Assembly (NCBI GenBank): GCA_019671135.1
Contig: JAHRHY010000012.1
Location: 682,001-746,000 of the forward strand
Direction: 5' to 3'
Origin: Linnemannia hyalina
Lineage: Eukaryota; Mortierellomycota; Mortierellomycetes; Mortierellales; Mortierellaceae
Length of the DNA stretch: 64,000 bases
Shown here: positions 1 through 10,387 of the stretch, piece by piece
Position numbering within the stretch: position 1 is the stretch's first letter
Layout of the letters: the number at the start of each line of letters is the position of its first letter
Notes under the pieces: model-generated
Told to the model about the DNA's origin: nothing
The model's database searches: none
What the model saw: the letters and a program-made list of their open reading frames with translations, nothing else
Made by a program: the position numbers and the translations under genes

Positions 1-559
1 GGTTGTACATGTGCAGTACGTACTCATAACGGAGTGCATCGTTGGTCGAGTTCAAGAGCCGTTCCTGCTCCTCCTACGCGACAGATATGCATGTCCAATT
101 GAAAGGAGAAAATGAAGAGAGCGCTGATATTAGTTTCGTTTTCTGGGTTGTCCTGGTCGGTGGCGGCATTTGGTTGATCGATTGCTGCAGGAGGCAGGTG
201 TGAAAAAAGCGCAAGTTGTGCGCGATGCTATTCGTATCCTGATGGTCCACTTTCGATAAAACGATGACGAGAGGAGGAGGAGGAGGAAAGATGGGGTGTG
301 GATAAGGGGGAGTGTTGACAGGTAAAACACGGAAAGTGTGTGGAGTTGTAGGATAAAGGCTGTCCTGGTGTTCCTGAAGCGAAAAGCTGCGCGAGTTGGT
401 ATGTGTCTTCGCAAAAGAAGTAAAGTGTAATACGGGGGTGGGTGGGTGGTTGTTCGTTGTCTGTTGCATTGGATGGATGAATTGTTGGTGTAGTAGGGTG
501 TAATTGGGCTGGGTATGTACCTCCTCTTGGTGAGTGTGCTTGCTTCCACAGCAACCCAT
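1..559 (-). CDS. MGCC-type N-terminally lipid-anchored protein, LAMTOR1/Ego1-like (5' end only)
   Basis: The first exon (559-521) encodes MGCCGSKHTHQEE and is followed by a GTACAT donor. The best in-frame acceptor is ...CGTAG at 75-74, giving a second exon (73 towards 1) that reads EEQERLLNSTNDALRYE and onward. The exon may end at a GTACGT donor about 20 nt before the edge. Gly2 followed by two cysteines is a textbook N-myristoylation plus palmitoylation signal. An acidic QEEEEQERLL stretch followed by an Asn/Asp-rich segment resembles the start of LAMTOR1 (p18) and yeast Ego1/Meh1, which anchor the Ragulator/EGO complex that recruits TORC1 to the lysosome or vacuole. The intron would be about 446 nt, long for this window. 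Most of the protein lies beyond the left edge, so identity rests on the N-terminus only; other MGCC proteins (Vac8-like, kinase or phosphatase anchors) remain possible. Confidence 0.42.
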
Positions 560-1617
560 GATGGCGAAAGTGATTTGCAGGTGGGTGGATGGGGAAAGAA
601 GGGGATGGTGAAGGATGTGATGAGCAGAGGGGAAGGATAGGAATAAGGGAGAAAGGGACAAAGGCGGGAATAGAAGAGAAGGATGGGACGAAGCAGGATG
701 GGGAGGAGGAGGAGGAGGAAAGGATGCGTTGTTTGTTAAAAGACGAGCATAGAAGAAAGAACAGACGAGAGTGTGAGAGAGTAAGATGTGAGACACACAG
801 ACAAGGGGGGGGGGGGGGGGGACAGGAAGACTTGTGCATATACATTATTTTTTCTACGACCGTTTTTTCAAAATATATTCTGATTCCTCAGTGAAACAAA
901 CAAGGTGGTCAGTGATGGTGCCCAGGATCATACCAAGACCAGTCAGGGCAGAGGGTGATGGTGCCTGGGATAGGGATCGACCTTCTATTGATTGTCAGTC
1001 TTTCTTTGGCTGGAAGAAGGGGAGACCATACTATTTGAAATTTCCTTTTCCCCTCAACCGGCTATCTCTCTCTCTCATACTGAAAAAGTCTCTAATGCCG
1101 TGCGTTTTGCTGGTCATTGCTTGTTGTGATGTCTCTATTACTGCATGAATTCGCATTGTTGCTCTCTTTACTGAAGACATTCAATGGTGTCTGTACTCCG
1201 TACAACCATTGGTCTTTTATCCTTTTTTGATCTCAAGTCAGGCAACGAGAGAGTGCTCACTCATGTTTTTTTGTTGTTTGGAAGAGTGAGAATATTTTAG
1301 GTCATTGATCTGAAGAAGAACAGAAGATATAAGACAAAGATAGATAAGAGCGGGTTGAACTATTGTCTTCTGTGCTGGTTGAATTGAATGCCTGGACGAA
1401 ACAGCAGGAACCGTGGACCCGCCCTGCCCGGATCTAGGAACCCTTTGGCATTCGTTTGGTTCCTGTGAACGAACGGACGCGACTACGCCAATCAGCGAAT
1501 CCGTCACGTGTGTGCAAAGTGACCGTTGTGTGTTTTCGATTAAAAAAAAATGTTGAGGGGAGAGAGGGCGCAAAACAACTGGACACAGACCAAGACAAGA
1601 ACTAAAAAGTTGCAGGA
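560..1617. other. Divergent intergenic region with 17-base poly-G
   Basis: This is the shared upstream region of the leftward MGCC-type gene and the rightward pseudouridine synthase. It is purine-rich on the plus strand (GAGGA and GGAAG runs at 600-790) and contains an uninterrupted run of 17 G at 805-821. A CACGTG-like site lies near 1505. The short open frames here are low complexity and look like nothing known. No gene is seen. Confidence 0.6.
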
Positions 1618-3641
1618 ATGGAGGACGCAGCATCTCAAGGACATGGAAGTGCTGATCTCCCTGGAGCGCCCAAGGATCAACAGCCCACTGCTGCCGCTGC
1701 TGCATCAACCACTAATGCAACCCTGATGCAGGTTACTTCTTCGCCTGTAGTTGCAGAGTCATCAGGAGGAAGCGATAGGACTGAGGAACACAAGGAGGGC
1801 GAGGTCATTGGGCAGAGCGGCGATACACCCAATGCTTCCGAACAGCAAATACCAGAGGGGGGTGATATTCACCAAGGATCCAAGCGCCATAAAGAATCCA
1901 AGCATGGTCATTACGGAGGAGAGCAACCCCCAAAGAAGCAAAAGAAACGAATCGATCTTGTCGATCCAGAGGAGGATCTCAAGAACGCCCAGTACTTTTT
2001 CGACAATGGCAAGTAGTTCAACCACGGAAACAGACGCTCGATTGCAAGCTTGGATGGCACTCAATTGGGCACTACGTTCGGGTGTATGTATGCGAGTCAA
2101 GGAATATCAATTGTCTTGCCACTGCTAACGGATTCATTTCATCATTGAATGATGTGTTTAGATCTACGCAAGATCAAGCCATACTTCTTCAAGTACCAGA
2201 CATACGCCAAGGGCAGGTGGCTAGGCCGCAAGCTGATCGATGTGTTTAACACAGAGTTCCGGGATCGGGATAATACCTTCTACGTAAGTTTAGGATTCTT
2301 TCCTTCACAAGGCGAAATTCAAGAACCAATTCATTGGATTTCTGGCTTGAACGCAACAAACAAGGAGTTGACAAGAGCTGTTTTCATTACGTTGCTTACT
2401 ATAGGAACGGGCTATCAAGGACGGGAGAGTCAAGATCAACGGAGAAACAGTGGACAAGGACTATATCATCAAGAATAGCGACATTGTTGCACACGACATT
2501 CATCGACATGAACCACCAGTCGCCAACCTGCCTGTCAAAGTCGTGCGGAATGTGGATGGCGTTATCATTGTTGACAAACCTAGTAGTATACCTGTCCACC
2601 CAAGTGGGCGTTACCGACACAATACCATCTTGCATATCCTGTCGACCGAACAGGGATACAAGGAACTCTTTCGTAAGTTTGCTATTTTGCTTGGCTCAAT
2701 TTGACAACCTAATAATTAGCGATAGAAATAATACTGACGGCGATCCATTTCTCACGCTGTTAGCTGTCAATCGGTTGGATCGGCTCACCTCGGGACTGAT
2801 GATTATCGCGCTGTCAGTCAAGAAGGCTCGGGAGTTTGAAAAAATGATGCAAAAGTGCGAGATCAAGAAGGAATACGTCTGCAAGGTCAAGGGCGAGTTC
2901 CCAAGGTATGAAACGTTTTGAAGAGCATGCGTTTTTGGTGGTGGATACTTCTATCGTGTAAACAAAAGATTATGACCTAACCCATAGCCTTTTCGCGTCT
3001 GGGTCAATAGCGGAGTGACAGAGTGCCATCAGCCGATCCATGTGGCGTCCTTCAAGTTGACGCTCAACACAGTCCAACCCGACGGCAAGGCATGTTCGAC
3101 CATCTTTGAGCGTCTTCGATACGACCCCGAGTCCAACACTTCCATCGTGCTGGCACGACCTGTGACAGGACGGACACATCAGATCCGCGTGCACCTGCAA
3201 TGGCTCGGATACCCAATCACCAACGACCCCCTGTACCACAACACGGAGATATGGGGCGCATGCAACGGACAAGGAGGGATTACCATGGAGGCAGAAGAGG
3301 AGCTTGTCAGCAAGTTGTTGGCACAGACTGAGGCTGAGGATGAACTTGACCATGCCCTGGCGACTTCTAGCCTGAACAACACCGAAACCGCTGACGCAGG
3401 AAATGGTGGTAGCGAGCATCAAAAGGCGGAGTTTTGTTCGATCTGTCAGCTCCCTTCAAGAGCAGACCCGGAACCGGAGAAGCGGATCATGTACCTGCAT
3501 GCGTGGAGGTATCAGGCCAAGGATTGGGCGTTTGAGACTGAGCTCCCCGATTGGGCCAGAGAGACCGTCCTTGCTTGTACGGCAGCACCATCGGCGGATC
3601 AAGGAACAGATACCGTTGTGCCTGAGCCGGCCATATCATGA
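1618..3641 (+). CDS. RluA-family tRNA pseudouridine synthase (Pus8/Pus9/RPUSD2 type)
   Basis: Five exons (1618-2008, 2162-2283, 2405-2672, 2764-2905, 3011-3641) join to a 517-residue protein. After an Ala/Ser/Glu-rich N-terminus (about 1-125) comes the eukaryotic RluA signature beginning [17 protein letters not shown], then an S4-like stretch (DGRVKINGE), the [13 protein letters not shown] motif, and the catalytic motif NRLDRLTSG with Asp266. [20 protein letters not shown] and ITNDPLY complete the active-site fold. The family isomerises uridine to pseudouridine in RNA; the closest yeast relatives, Rib2/Pus8 and Pus9, act on position 32 of tRNAs. The fungal Rib2 deaminase domain is not present, so a Pus9/RPUSD2-like role is favoured. 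The first intron is GC-AG (GCAAGT donor, TGCTAAC branch site), and the usual Gly before LRK is Asp here. An AATAAA lies at 3946-3951. Confidence 0.93.
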
Positions 3642-4298
3642 TCATAATAATAATCGTAATCGTAAGGTTCCTTTGAACAAGCGGAAAATGTGCACAGCAT
3701 GCGTTGATGTGTTTTGAAGTGGTTTTTTTTATTGACTTTTTGTCGTTTGTCATTCACAAGTATGCTGTACTACTATGCAACTTACCTTTTCTTCATTTCG
3801 CCAACTTATCTTTGTGTCCATATGTTACTTTCACTTCCTTTACGCTTTATATCTCCCCCAACATTCCAAGTCATAAACGAACAAAGGAAACGATATGTAG
3901 ACAACAACTATCATCGACACTGTATGAATTCTCCATTGTAGACAAATAAAACGTTGTTCTCGAACAAGAATAGCATTGGACCGAGTGCGACAAGGCAGGG
4001 GTGCCAAAGCCTTCCTTCAACAAACCATTTTATATTTTTGCCATCAACAATGAGAAGAACAAATAGCCAAGTGTGATATTTTTACATGCGAGAGGACCTC
4101 TTCTTTGTTATTAGAACAAAGAAGAGAGTCTTCACCAGCATGGTGGAGGTTGTCTACATCGTTGGTTGGGTCAGAACCGAATTGAGCCGATGAAGAGTTT
4201 ATTAAAAGAAAGGAATAGAAACAGAACTCCTTTTTACTCCCTCTGCAAAAGACACATCAAGGGTTGGATCGAGTTAAAAGATGTCGTGAAGACAAAAT
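3642..4298. other. Convergent intergenic region
   Basis: This is 3' flanking sequence of the pseudouridine synthase (AATAAA near 3946) and of the leftward L31 gene (TTTATT at 4198, an AATAAA on the minus strand). Open frames around 3704-3949 are T-rich 3'-UTR sequence. No gene is seen. Confidence 0.6.
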
Positions 4299-5028
4299 TT
4301 ACTCGTCGCAGACCTGGGTCTCGAGGCCCTTGAAGGAGGTGACGGGAACGTAGGAGACGTAGGTGTACAACTTCTCCTTGGCCTCCTCATCATCGTTACG
4401 CTTGCGGGACAAGCGGACGCGGATGCGGTGCTGGACGGTCTTGATACCCTTGGACCAGATCTGCTTGTTCAAGCTGGGGTCGACACGGACATCCGAGGTG
4501 CCCATGGTCTTCTGGGCGAAGGCCTTGATGGCCTTGATGGCGTGGGGAGCACGCTTCTTGAAGGATCTGTTTGTTGATTAAATAAATTCAGGAACAAGAG
4601 AGAAGGTAAGTGATCAGAGTTCTGAACTGATGTTTGCAGTCCAGATATAGGCAGGTCGCGTCCAAATGGTGTCGCCAGTTCCTCTCGTCAATGAATAGCG
4701 TTCATGCAAAGATAGCTCCCGTCACGAACTGGGGATATCTGGCTCCATGAGAGTTCCTGACATCTGTGCCAACCATCAAAACTACGCCTCTGTCCAACCA
4801 CTGTTCCTCCTCAGGAAACGACAAAAGCCCCAGCTCGTCCTCCAGACGGTTTCCCGACGCACCAGTCCTACCCAATCTCGAACCCTGAATTATCCTGTGA
4901 TAAGTCAAGTGGTAGCAAAGTCATGATATTTACCTGCCGTGGACGTGCTTGTGCAAGTGAATGGTGTACTCACGAGCGACAACGTCGTGGATGGTAGAAC
5001 GCTTGGTACCCTTGGATTCCTTGGCCAT
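4299..5028 (-). CDS. RPL31: 60S ribosomal protein L31 (eL31)
   Basis: Two exons on the minus strand (5028-4934 and 4566-4299) encode 120 residues, normal for eL31. The protein opens [20 protein letters not shown] and continues with the family features [56 protein letters not shown] and [10 protein letters not shown]. The intron (4933-4567, 367 nt) splits the Arg codon of HGR|SFKKR, a clean join to the conserved protein. It is a structural protein of the large cytosolic ribosomal subunit, close to the peptide exit tunnel. The 367-nt intron is long for this window, as is common for fungal ribosomal-protein introns. Confidence 0.97.
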
Positions 5029-5801
5029 TTTCTAAAAGTTCAGATCGACGAGATGAAGTCCCAAGGTGAGTTTTTGAGATCTCTTTGTTTCCTGGTTCCG
5101 GAGATGATGCATAGATCCTGCAGGAGTGTGGGTTGCGTTGTTGGATGGGGTAGGTATTGGGTGTGTTGCTGTTGGGTTTTTTGTGACATCCTCACTGCCG
5201 GGTGTCATCGAAATCATCAACAACGGTCGAAGTTGATGAGAGTGTTGTCGATCATGTTTTTTTTAAAAATACCAACAATGGCAGACGTGGTTGTTGAGAA
5301 GGTAGATGTCGATGTCCTGACAAAGTAGTCGTCGTTTGTTGCGATCGATGGATGCTTCCGATGGATGGATGTCCATATGATGGATATGACTTTGGGGTCG
5401 TACGTAAAAATATGCTTTGCAATAGAGAGGGATCAAACCAATTGTGCGCTTGCACTCTCGTCATGTACTCGAAATGCCTTTAAGGGGCTCCTTTGATTGG
5501 CTTCTCACAATCATATGAATTTTGAGTTCAACCTGTTGATGCTTGCTGTGGTTCATTTTCCTTCACCCACTTTGTGTCCTTTCGCATTATTCGATGCTCG
5601 CAATTGAAGCAAAAAAAGTTAGAAATCTTGTGGAGTCACCTCACTTTGTGTCCTTCCGCGTTATTCGATGCTCGCAATCGAAGCAAAGAAAAAAAAAGTT
5701 AAAATTAAGAGATATCAAATGAGAAATCGTGCGAAGGATTTTTATTAGGTTTGTATTGAAGCAGAAAAGTAATAAAGGTTGCTGTAGTTGGGGGTGGGTC
5801 T
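5029..5801. other. Upstream region of RPL31 and 3' flank of the phosphatase gene
   Basis: This holds the presumed L31 promoter (minus strand) and, on its right, the 3' end of the phosphatase transcript. The main structure is a pair of imperfect direct repeats at 5568-5622 and 5641-5700. No gene is seen. Confidence 0.55.
5568..5700 (+). repeat. Two-copy imperfect direct repeat of about 55 bp
   Basis: Copy 1 (about 5568-5622) and copy 2 (about 5641-5700) share CACTTTGTGTCCTT, then CG(C/T)TATTCGATGCTCGCAAT apart from one or two changes, then GAAGCAAA and an A-rich tail ending AAAAAGTT. The copies start 73 bp apart, between the L31 promoter side and the phosphatase 3' end. Confidence 0.8.
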
Positions 5802-6863
5802 CTACAAGAAGGCAGCAAAGGCACCGGCAAGGGCAGCGACGGTAAGGGCGGCCTTGGAAATAGTGTTGACGCCAGCGGCAGCAGAGGCCTTGCCAGTGGG
5901 GGTAGAACCAGCAGCAGAAGTGCTCTGAGGGGGAGGGGTCAAGAAGCCGGGGACGGTGCTGTTCAAGAGAGGTCCCACAGTGATGTTGTTGTTCTTGGCA
6001 CCGGTGACCTTGGCAACATAGTCAAAGACGTTGTTGACGGTGGAGTTGGCGTCCTGGCGACCGAGGTTGCCCAAGTCCCAGTTGGACTCGATGGTCGAAA
6101 GGAGCGAGTAGTGAGTGTAGAAAGTCGAGTCGGTGGTGTTCTTGAGGGCCGCGACAGAGTCACCGAGGAGGAGGGTCAGGACGCGGTTTTCGAGGGCATA
6201 GGTCTCGGTCTCGTCAAAGGTGACAACGACAAGGGTGTTGTTGATGAAGGTCTTATCAGCCAAGAGAGGGGTCAAGAAGCCCTTCAACCAGTTCGAAGCA
6301 ACGGCGACGGTGCTGTTGTGACCGTCGTTGATCATGTTGGGGGTGTAGAAGGCGTAGTTAGGCATGTTACCGGCGGCAAGATCGGCCTGGAGCTGGGTGG
6401 CGGGGACGATGTTGCTGCAGCGAGTGGCGTTGGTGGAAATGCTGTCGTAAATGATGAAGGGGTTGTGCTTGCGGAAGTACTCGCCGTTGCTCTCGAAGTC
6501 CTTGAAGCAGGGCGTGGGGGCATCCTCCTGGTAGGCCTTCCAGGTCAAGCCCTTAGGCTCCAACAGGTCGACAATGGTTGTGTAGTTGGAGGGGATGTTG
6601 TAAAAGCCATCGTCGGCCATGCCGAAGTAGTCTCCACCAGAGGCGGCAATGTAGTTGGGCTCGGAGGGATGGGTGACACCATAGTAGTTGTCAAGGACGA
6701 CGGCATCGGGGAAGTAGGACATGAGGTTGGGGTCGGTGGCAGCCTTGTCGTAGTCGGTGTTCTCGAGGAAGACGATGAAGATGTGGTCAAAAGCCTTTCC
6801 CTTGGCGGCGGCGGCGGCGGCCGAGGCAACAACAGCGAGCGAGATAATGGACTTGAACAACAT
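5802..6863 (-). CDS. Secreted, probably GPI-anchored acid phosphatase / phosphoesterase-family protein
   Basis: A single exon of 353 residues read from the Met at 6863. An in-frame upstream Met at 6917 would only add residues in front of the signal peptide, so the internal start is preferred. The N-terminus (LFKSIISLAVVASAAAAAA) is a signal peptide. The mature part has the phosphoesterase family (PF04185) landmarks: FIVFLENTDYD, the VTHPSEPNYIAASGG block, NMINDGHN and VVVTFDETE, which supply metal and catalytic ligands in acid phosphatases and phospholipase C-like relatives. About ten N-x-S/T sequons fit a secreted glycoprotein. The C-terminus ends in a Ser/Ala-rich linker and a hydrophobic tail after SAAAG, typical of GPI attachment. 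Likely role: phosphate scavenging at the cell wall or plasma membrane. The exact substrate cannot be read from the sequence. Confidence 0.88.
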   Translation of the reverse strand: MLFKSIISLAVVASAAAAAAKGKAFDHIFIVFLENTDYDKAATDPNLMSYFPDAVVLDNYYGVTHPSEPNYIAASGGDYFGMADDGFYNIPSNYTTIVDLLEPKGLTWKAYQEDAPTPCFKDFESNGEYFRKHNPFIIYDSISTNATRCSNIVPATQLQADLAAGNMPNYAFYTPNMINDGHNSTVAVASNWLKGFLTPLLADKTFINNTLVVVTFDETETYALENRVLTLLLGDSVAALKNTTDSTFYTHYSLLSTIESNWDLGNLGRQDANSTVNNVFDYVAKVTGAKNNNITVGPLLNSTVPGFLTPPPQSTSAAGSTPTGKASAAAGVNTISKAALTVAALAGAFAAFL

Positions 6864-8215
6864 GGCTTTTCTGGATGTGTGAGGGTATTGGGGTGAAGAA
6901 TTAGTGAACAGGGGCAAGGGGCTTGATTATATAGTCGAGAAAAGTAAACAACTGAATACCATGATCAAGAACATTAGCACAACAACGGTCCATGGGTGCG
7001 TTTTTCCGGGAAAATGTTACCAAAACAGGTTGGCAAGCAATGGGATCATGGGTGCGCGGTTTTTGAACTCTCCAGTCAGCGAGCATCCCAGAAACACATG
7101 CTGGTGCCTTCTCTGCGAATGGCAATCGTTTTCCGGAAGGCGAGGCCAATGGTAGACAGAGTGTATGTTGTTTTTCTCCCGGGGACAACTTTGTTGCCCT
7201 CTTGGAATACACATGTGCTTGCGCGAGTCGCTAAACAAAAATGAGGCGAGAGGAGGGTTGGAAATGTGAGGAACAAAAACATTCGGCTTTTTCAAAGTAG
7301 TACCTTTACAGTATGTTGTACATGCTTGATGAGAGAATAAAGTAGTCGACCAAGAGTGAGCACAAGGAAAGGAGGAGGAAATTGAATTTCCATCTCGATC
7401 GCTTTTGGAAATATATGTATGGTTGGACATGCAAAAGAAGCGTGGTTGAGGGCTGTCGTTTGCTTCCTTCACACGATTGCATCAATGAACACAAAGAGAA
7501 CCGTTACAGCGAACAAGAGAGACAGCCAGTCCGCGCAAAGGAAACCAAAACGTTGCCTGCTCACAGGACGCCAATTTACCCAGGGTAACAAGACAGCGGG
7601 TACAATAGGTAAACAAAACAAGGTTGGCCAATGGATTTGCTTAACCGGACCCATGTACCCCTGGGAACGAACATGGTTGTCTGATTTGGCCACCTTTTCC
7701 CACTCCGCTCTCTCCTTCTCTTTTGTTGGCAAAGCAAATATGATGGTGAGTTGAAAGCTAAAAGGTCCAACAGTACATGTTTATCCATATTTGAGGCGTT
7801 GAAGAGAAAAGAGTTTTGCTCATAATGCCTCGTGAATGTGGGCCGACCATCTCGAACTGCAGATGGCAAGTGCGGGGACTGATTCCGGAGTGGAAAGTGG
7901 ATAGAGATTCTCATTGGTGCAAGCAACACGTTTTTGTTGCGCTAATGAATGCGATGGGACACTCTAACCAGCCATTGGTTTATCGTGGCAAGTCCGCCAT
8001 TATTCGATCGACCGAAGAATATCCGAAAAGTAAAGTCGGCCTTCTCTCTCTTCACCATTGCGTTTCCTCCTTTTTGTCCTTGTTGACAAAGAAATCAAAT
8101 AAAAGCAACAGACCACCTCTCTTATCAGATCCTTTTTTTTCCCTCTTGTCACTTCCTTCCGACCACCCTCCATCAACTAGTTTCTCTCTTCTATCATCTC
8201 AAGCACATCAAAGCC
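6864..8215. other. Divergent intergenic region between phosphatase and multicopper oxidase
   Basis: About 1.35 kb upstream of both genes. It contains CCATTGG/CCAATGG (CCAAT-type) sites near 7148, 7628 and 7972, and a pyrimidine-rich stretch (8036-8200) immediately before the oxidase start, resembling a fungal core promoter. Open frames here do not resemble known proteins. Confidence 0.55.
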
Positions 8216-10189
8216 ATGGAGAAGCCACAGAAGAAAAAGAATGTACTCCTCCGCCGACCACTCATTTCCGTCGCAGTCCTTCTCATCGCAGTCCTGGTGC
8301 TAGTCCTCGGTCTCGTCTTTGGACTTCGAGCAAGGCACCACAACTCCTCTGGTCTGGACTCAGGATCCGATTTCTCAGAGGCCTGGAACCAGCCCTCGGA
8401 ATTCTTGCTCGGCAAGAACTTTTCTATTATTCGGACACCTACTACCCGGTACTATGAGTGGAACGTCTCACAGCAGACCATTGCCCCTGACGGTCTTGAG
8501 CGACCCATGCTTCTCGTCAACGGTATGCACCCTATTGTTTATTTCTTCTCGTTGAATGATACAAAAATGATGTGAGTAATAGCTAATCAAGTTGAATGAT
8601 TGACAATGTGTGCATAGGGATGTTCCCTGGTCCCTTGGTCGAGGCAAACACCGGTGACAGGATTGTGGTCAAGGTCACCAACAACATGGTGAACGGCACC
8701 GCCATCCATTGGCACGGCATGTTCCAAAATGGTAACCACAAGAAAAAAAGGTGTACCCTCACTAAACTTCCCGGTCTGGGTTCCTTTATTTACTAACATA
8801 ACACATGTTTTTCCTGTATAATTAGGCACCAACTGGATGGATGGTACCGTGGGCATCACGCAGTGTCCGATTCCTCCAGGTCAGAGCTTTACCTATAACT
8901 TTACTGTGCCAAACCAATGGGGCACCTACTGGTGGCACTCCCATGCCGCATCTCAGTACACCGACGGTATCTATGGACCCTTGATCATCCACAGCCCAGA
9001 CGAGCCTCACCTTGCAGAATACCAGGAGGATGTCATCATGATGATCGCCGACCATTATCATACCGACTCTGGCTCCCTCGTCTCCTGGTATCTCAGCCCG
9101 GACAGCGAAGGAACCGAACCCGTCCCCGACAGCGGTGTCATCAACGGCCGCGGTACATTTGACTGCTCTGGAGATTCTCAGGCCCTCTTTCCTACCGGCA
9201 ACAAGTGTAACGATGGTGCACCCATGTCCGTGTTTGACTTCAAGGCCGGGACCACCTACCGTGTCCGTATCATCAACTCTGGAGCATTTGCCGATTTCCA
9301 GTTCTCGATCGATAACCATAACTTGACAGTCATTGAAGCCGACGGAGTCGATATGCAGCCTGTGCAGGTCCAGCGGCTCCCCATTCATGTCGCTCAGCGG
9401 TACTCGGTCTTGGTCCATGCCAACCAGGCTGTCGATAATTACTGGGTCCGTGCTCTGATGAACACCAACTGCTTCAACAACCCGAACCCAGCCCTGAACC
9501 CTAGTATCCAGGCCATTATCCGCTATGAGGGCGCTGCCAGCACACGGGCTCCCAACTCTGACGATTGGAGCTCCAGCGCCTGGGTCGCTGTCTGCGTCGA
9601 CTTGACCTTGGACATGCTCAAGCCCTACACTATTGTGCCCGTTCCCGCTGCAGATGTGAGCTATCACCTCGACATCTCCTTTCAGACAATCAGTAAAGAC
9701 TATGTCAACATGGGGTACATGAACCAAACCTCCTGGCGACCACTCATGAACGACTCGACTCTGTTCCAGTCCCAACGAGGCATCAACACCTTTGACGCCG
9801 CCTCCACTTCCCAGTTTGTGATCCCTCTGAACAACACCAACGGAGTCCAACTGGTTCTCAACAACCTTGACGAAGGGTCACACCCATTCCATTTCCATGG
9901 TCACGTATTCCACGTCCTAGGGTGGGGTCATGGAAACTACCAGCCAGGAGTGACGCCATTGGAGTTGGTCAACCCTTTGCGTCGAGACACGATAACGATC
10001 CCTGCATTTGGATGGACGGTGGTTCGGTTTGTGAACGATAACCCGGGCATGTGGGCCCTGCACTGTCATATCTCGTGGCATTCTGAGAGTGGTCTCTTGG
10101 TCCAGTTTGAGTCCCTGCCTGACAAGATCAAGACCATGGATGTCCCTGCTGAGATGAAATCCATGTGTGCTGCATCCGGTGCGATGTAA
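8216..10189 (+). CDS. Membrane-anchored multicopper oxidase (laccase/ferroxidase family)
   Basis: Three exons (8216-8522, 8618-8731, 8826-10189) give 594 residues. A basic N-terminus is followed by one hydrophobic helix (about residues 16-36) and Arg-rich residues, so the protein is probably a type II membrane protein with the enzyme outside. All four copper motifs are intact: HWHG (133-136), WWHSH (176-180), HPFHFHGH (about 493) and HCHISWHSESGLL (about 553). These bind the type 1 and trinuclear copper centres that oxidise a substrate and reduce oxygen to water. The residue ten after the type 1 Cys is Leu, a class often of medium redox potential. Many N-x-S/T sites fit an extracytoplasmic location. 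A laccase-like phenol oxidase or an Fet3-like ferroxidase is possible; Fet3 has its anchor at the C-terminus, unlike this protein. Confidence 0.94.
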
Positions 10190-10387
10190 AAATAACAAAT
10201 GATACCATAACACACACGTAATAAAAACAAATGAACGCCCGTAATTTTGTATAACCTCCAAACTTGAGCGTGGTTTGCTTTTGTTTGCCTCACTTGCTCT
10301 CTCTCTCTCTTCTTCAACTTCTATCCCAAAAAACACTCACATACGCACACACACACTCAACACCCACCTACTCGGTGCCTTTCGACC

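Noticed and set aside
74..796. Long minus-strand open frame (240 codons) overlapping the first gene
   Set aside because: Outside the MGCC start it is composed of promoter and intron sequence (Pro/Ser/His runs). Splicing at GAG|GTACAT and CGTAG|GAG gives a much more protein-like product.
6111..6896. 261-codon plus-strand open frame antisense to the phosphatase
   Set aside because: It is a Gly/Val/Asp-rich shadow of the high-GC coding strand, with no domain and no promoter.
8822..9850. 342-codon minus-strand open frame antisense to the multicopper oxidase
   Set aside because: It is the complement of a strongly conserved oxidase exon; its composition follows from the codon bias of the real gene.
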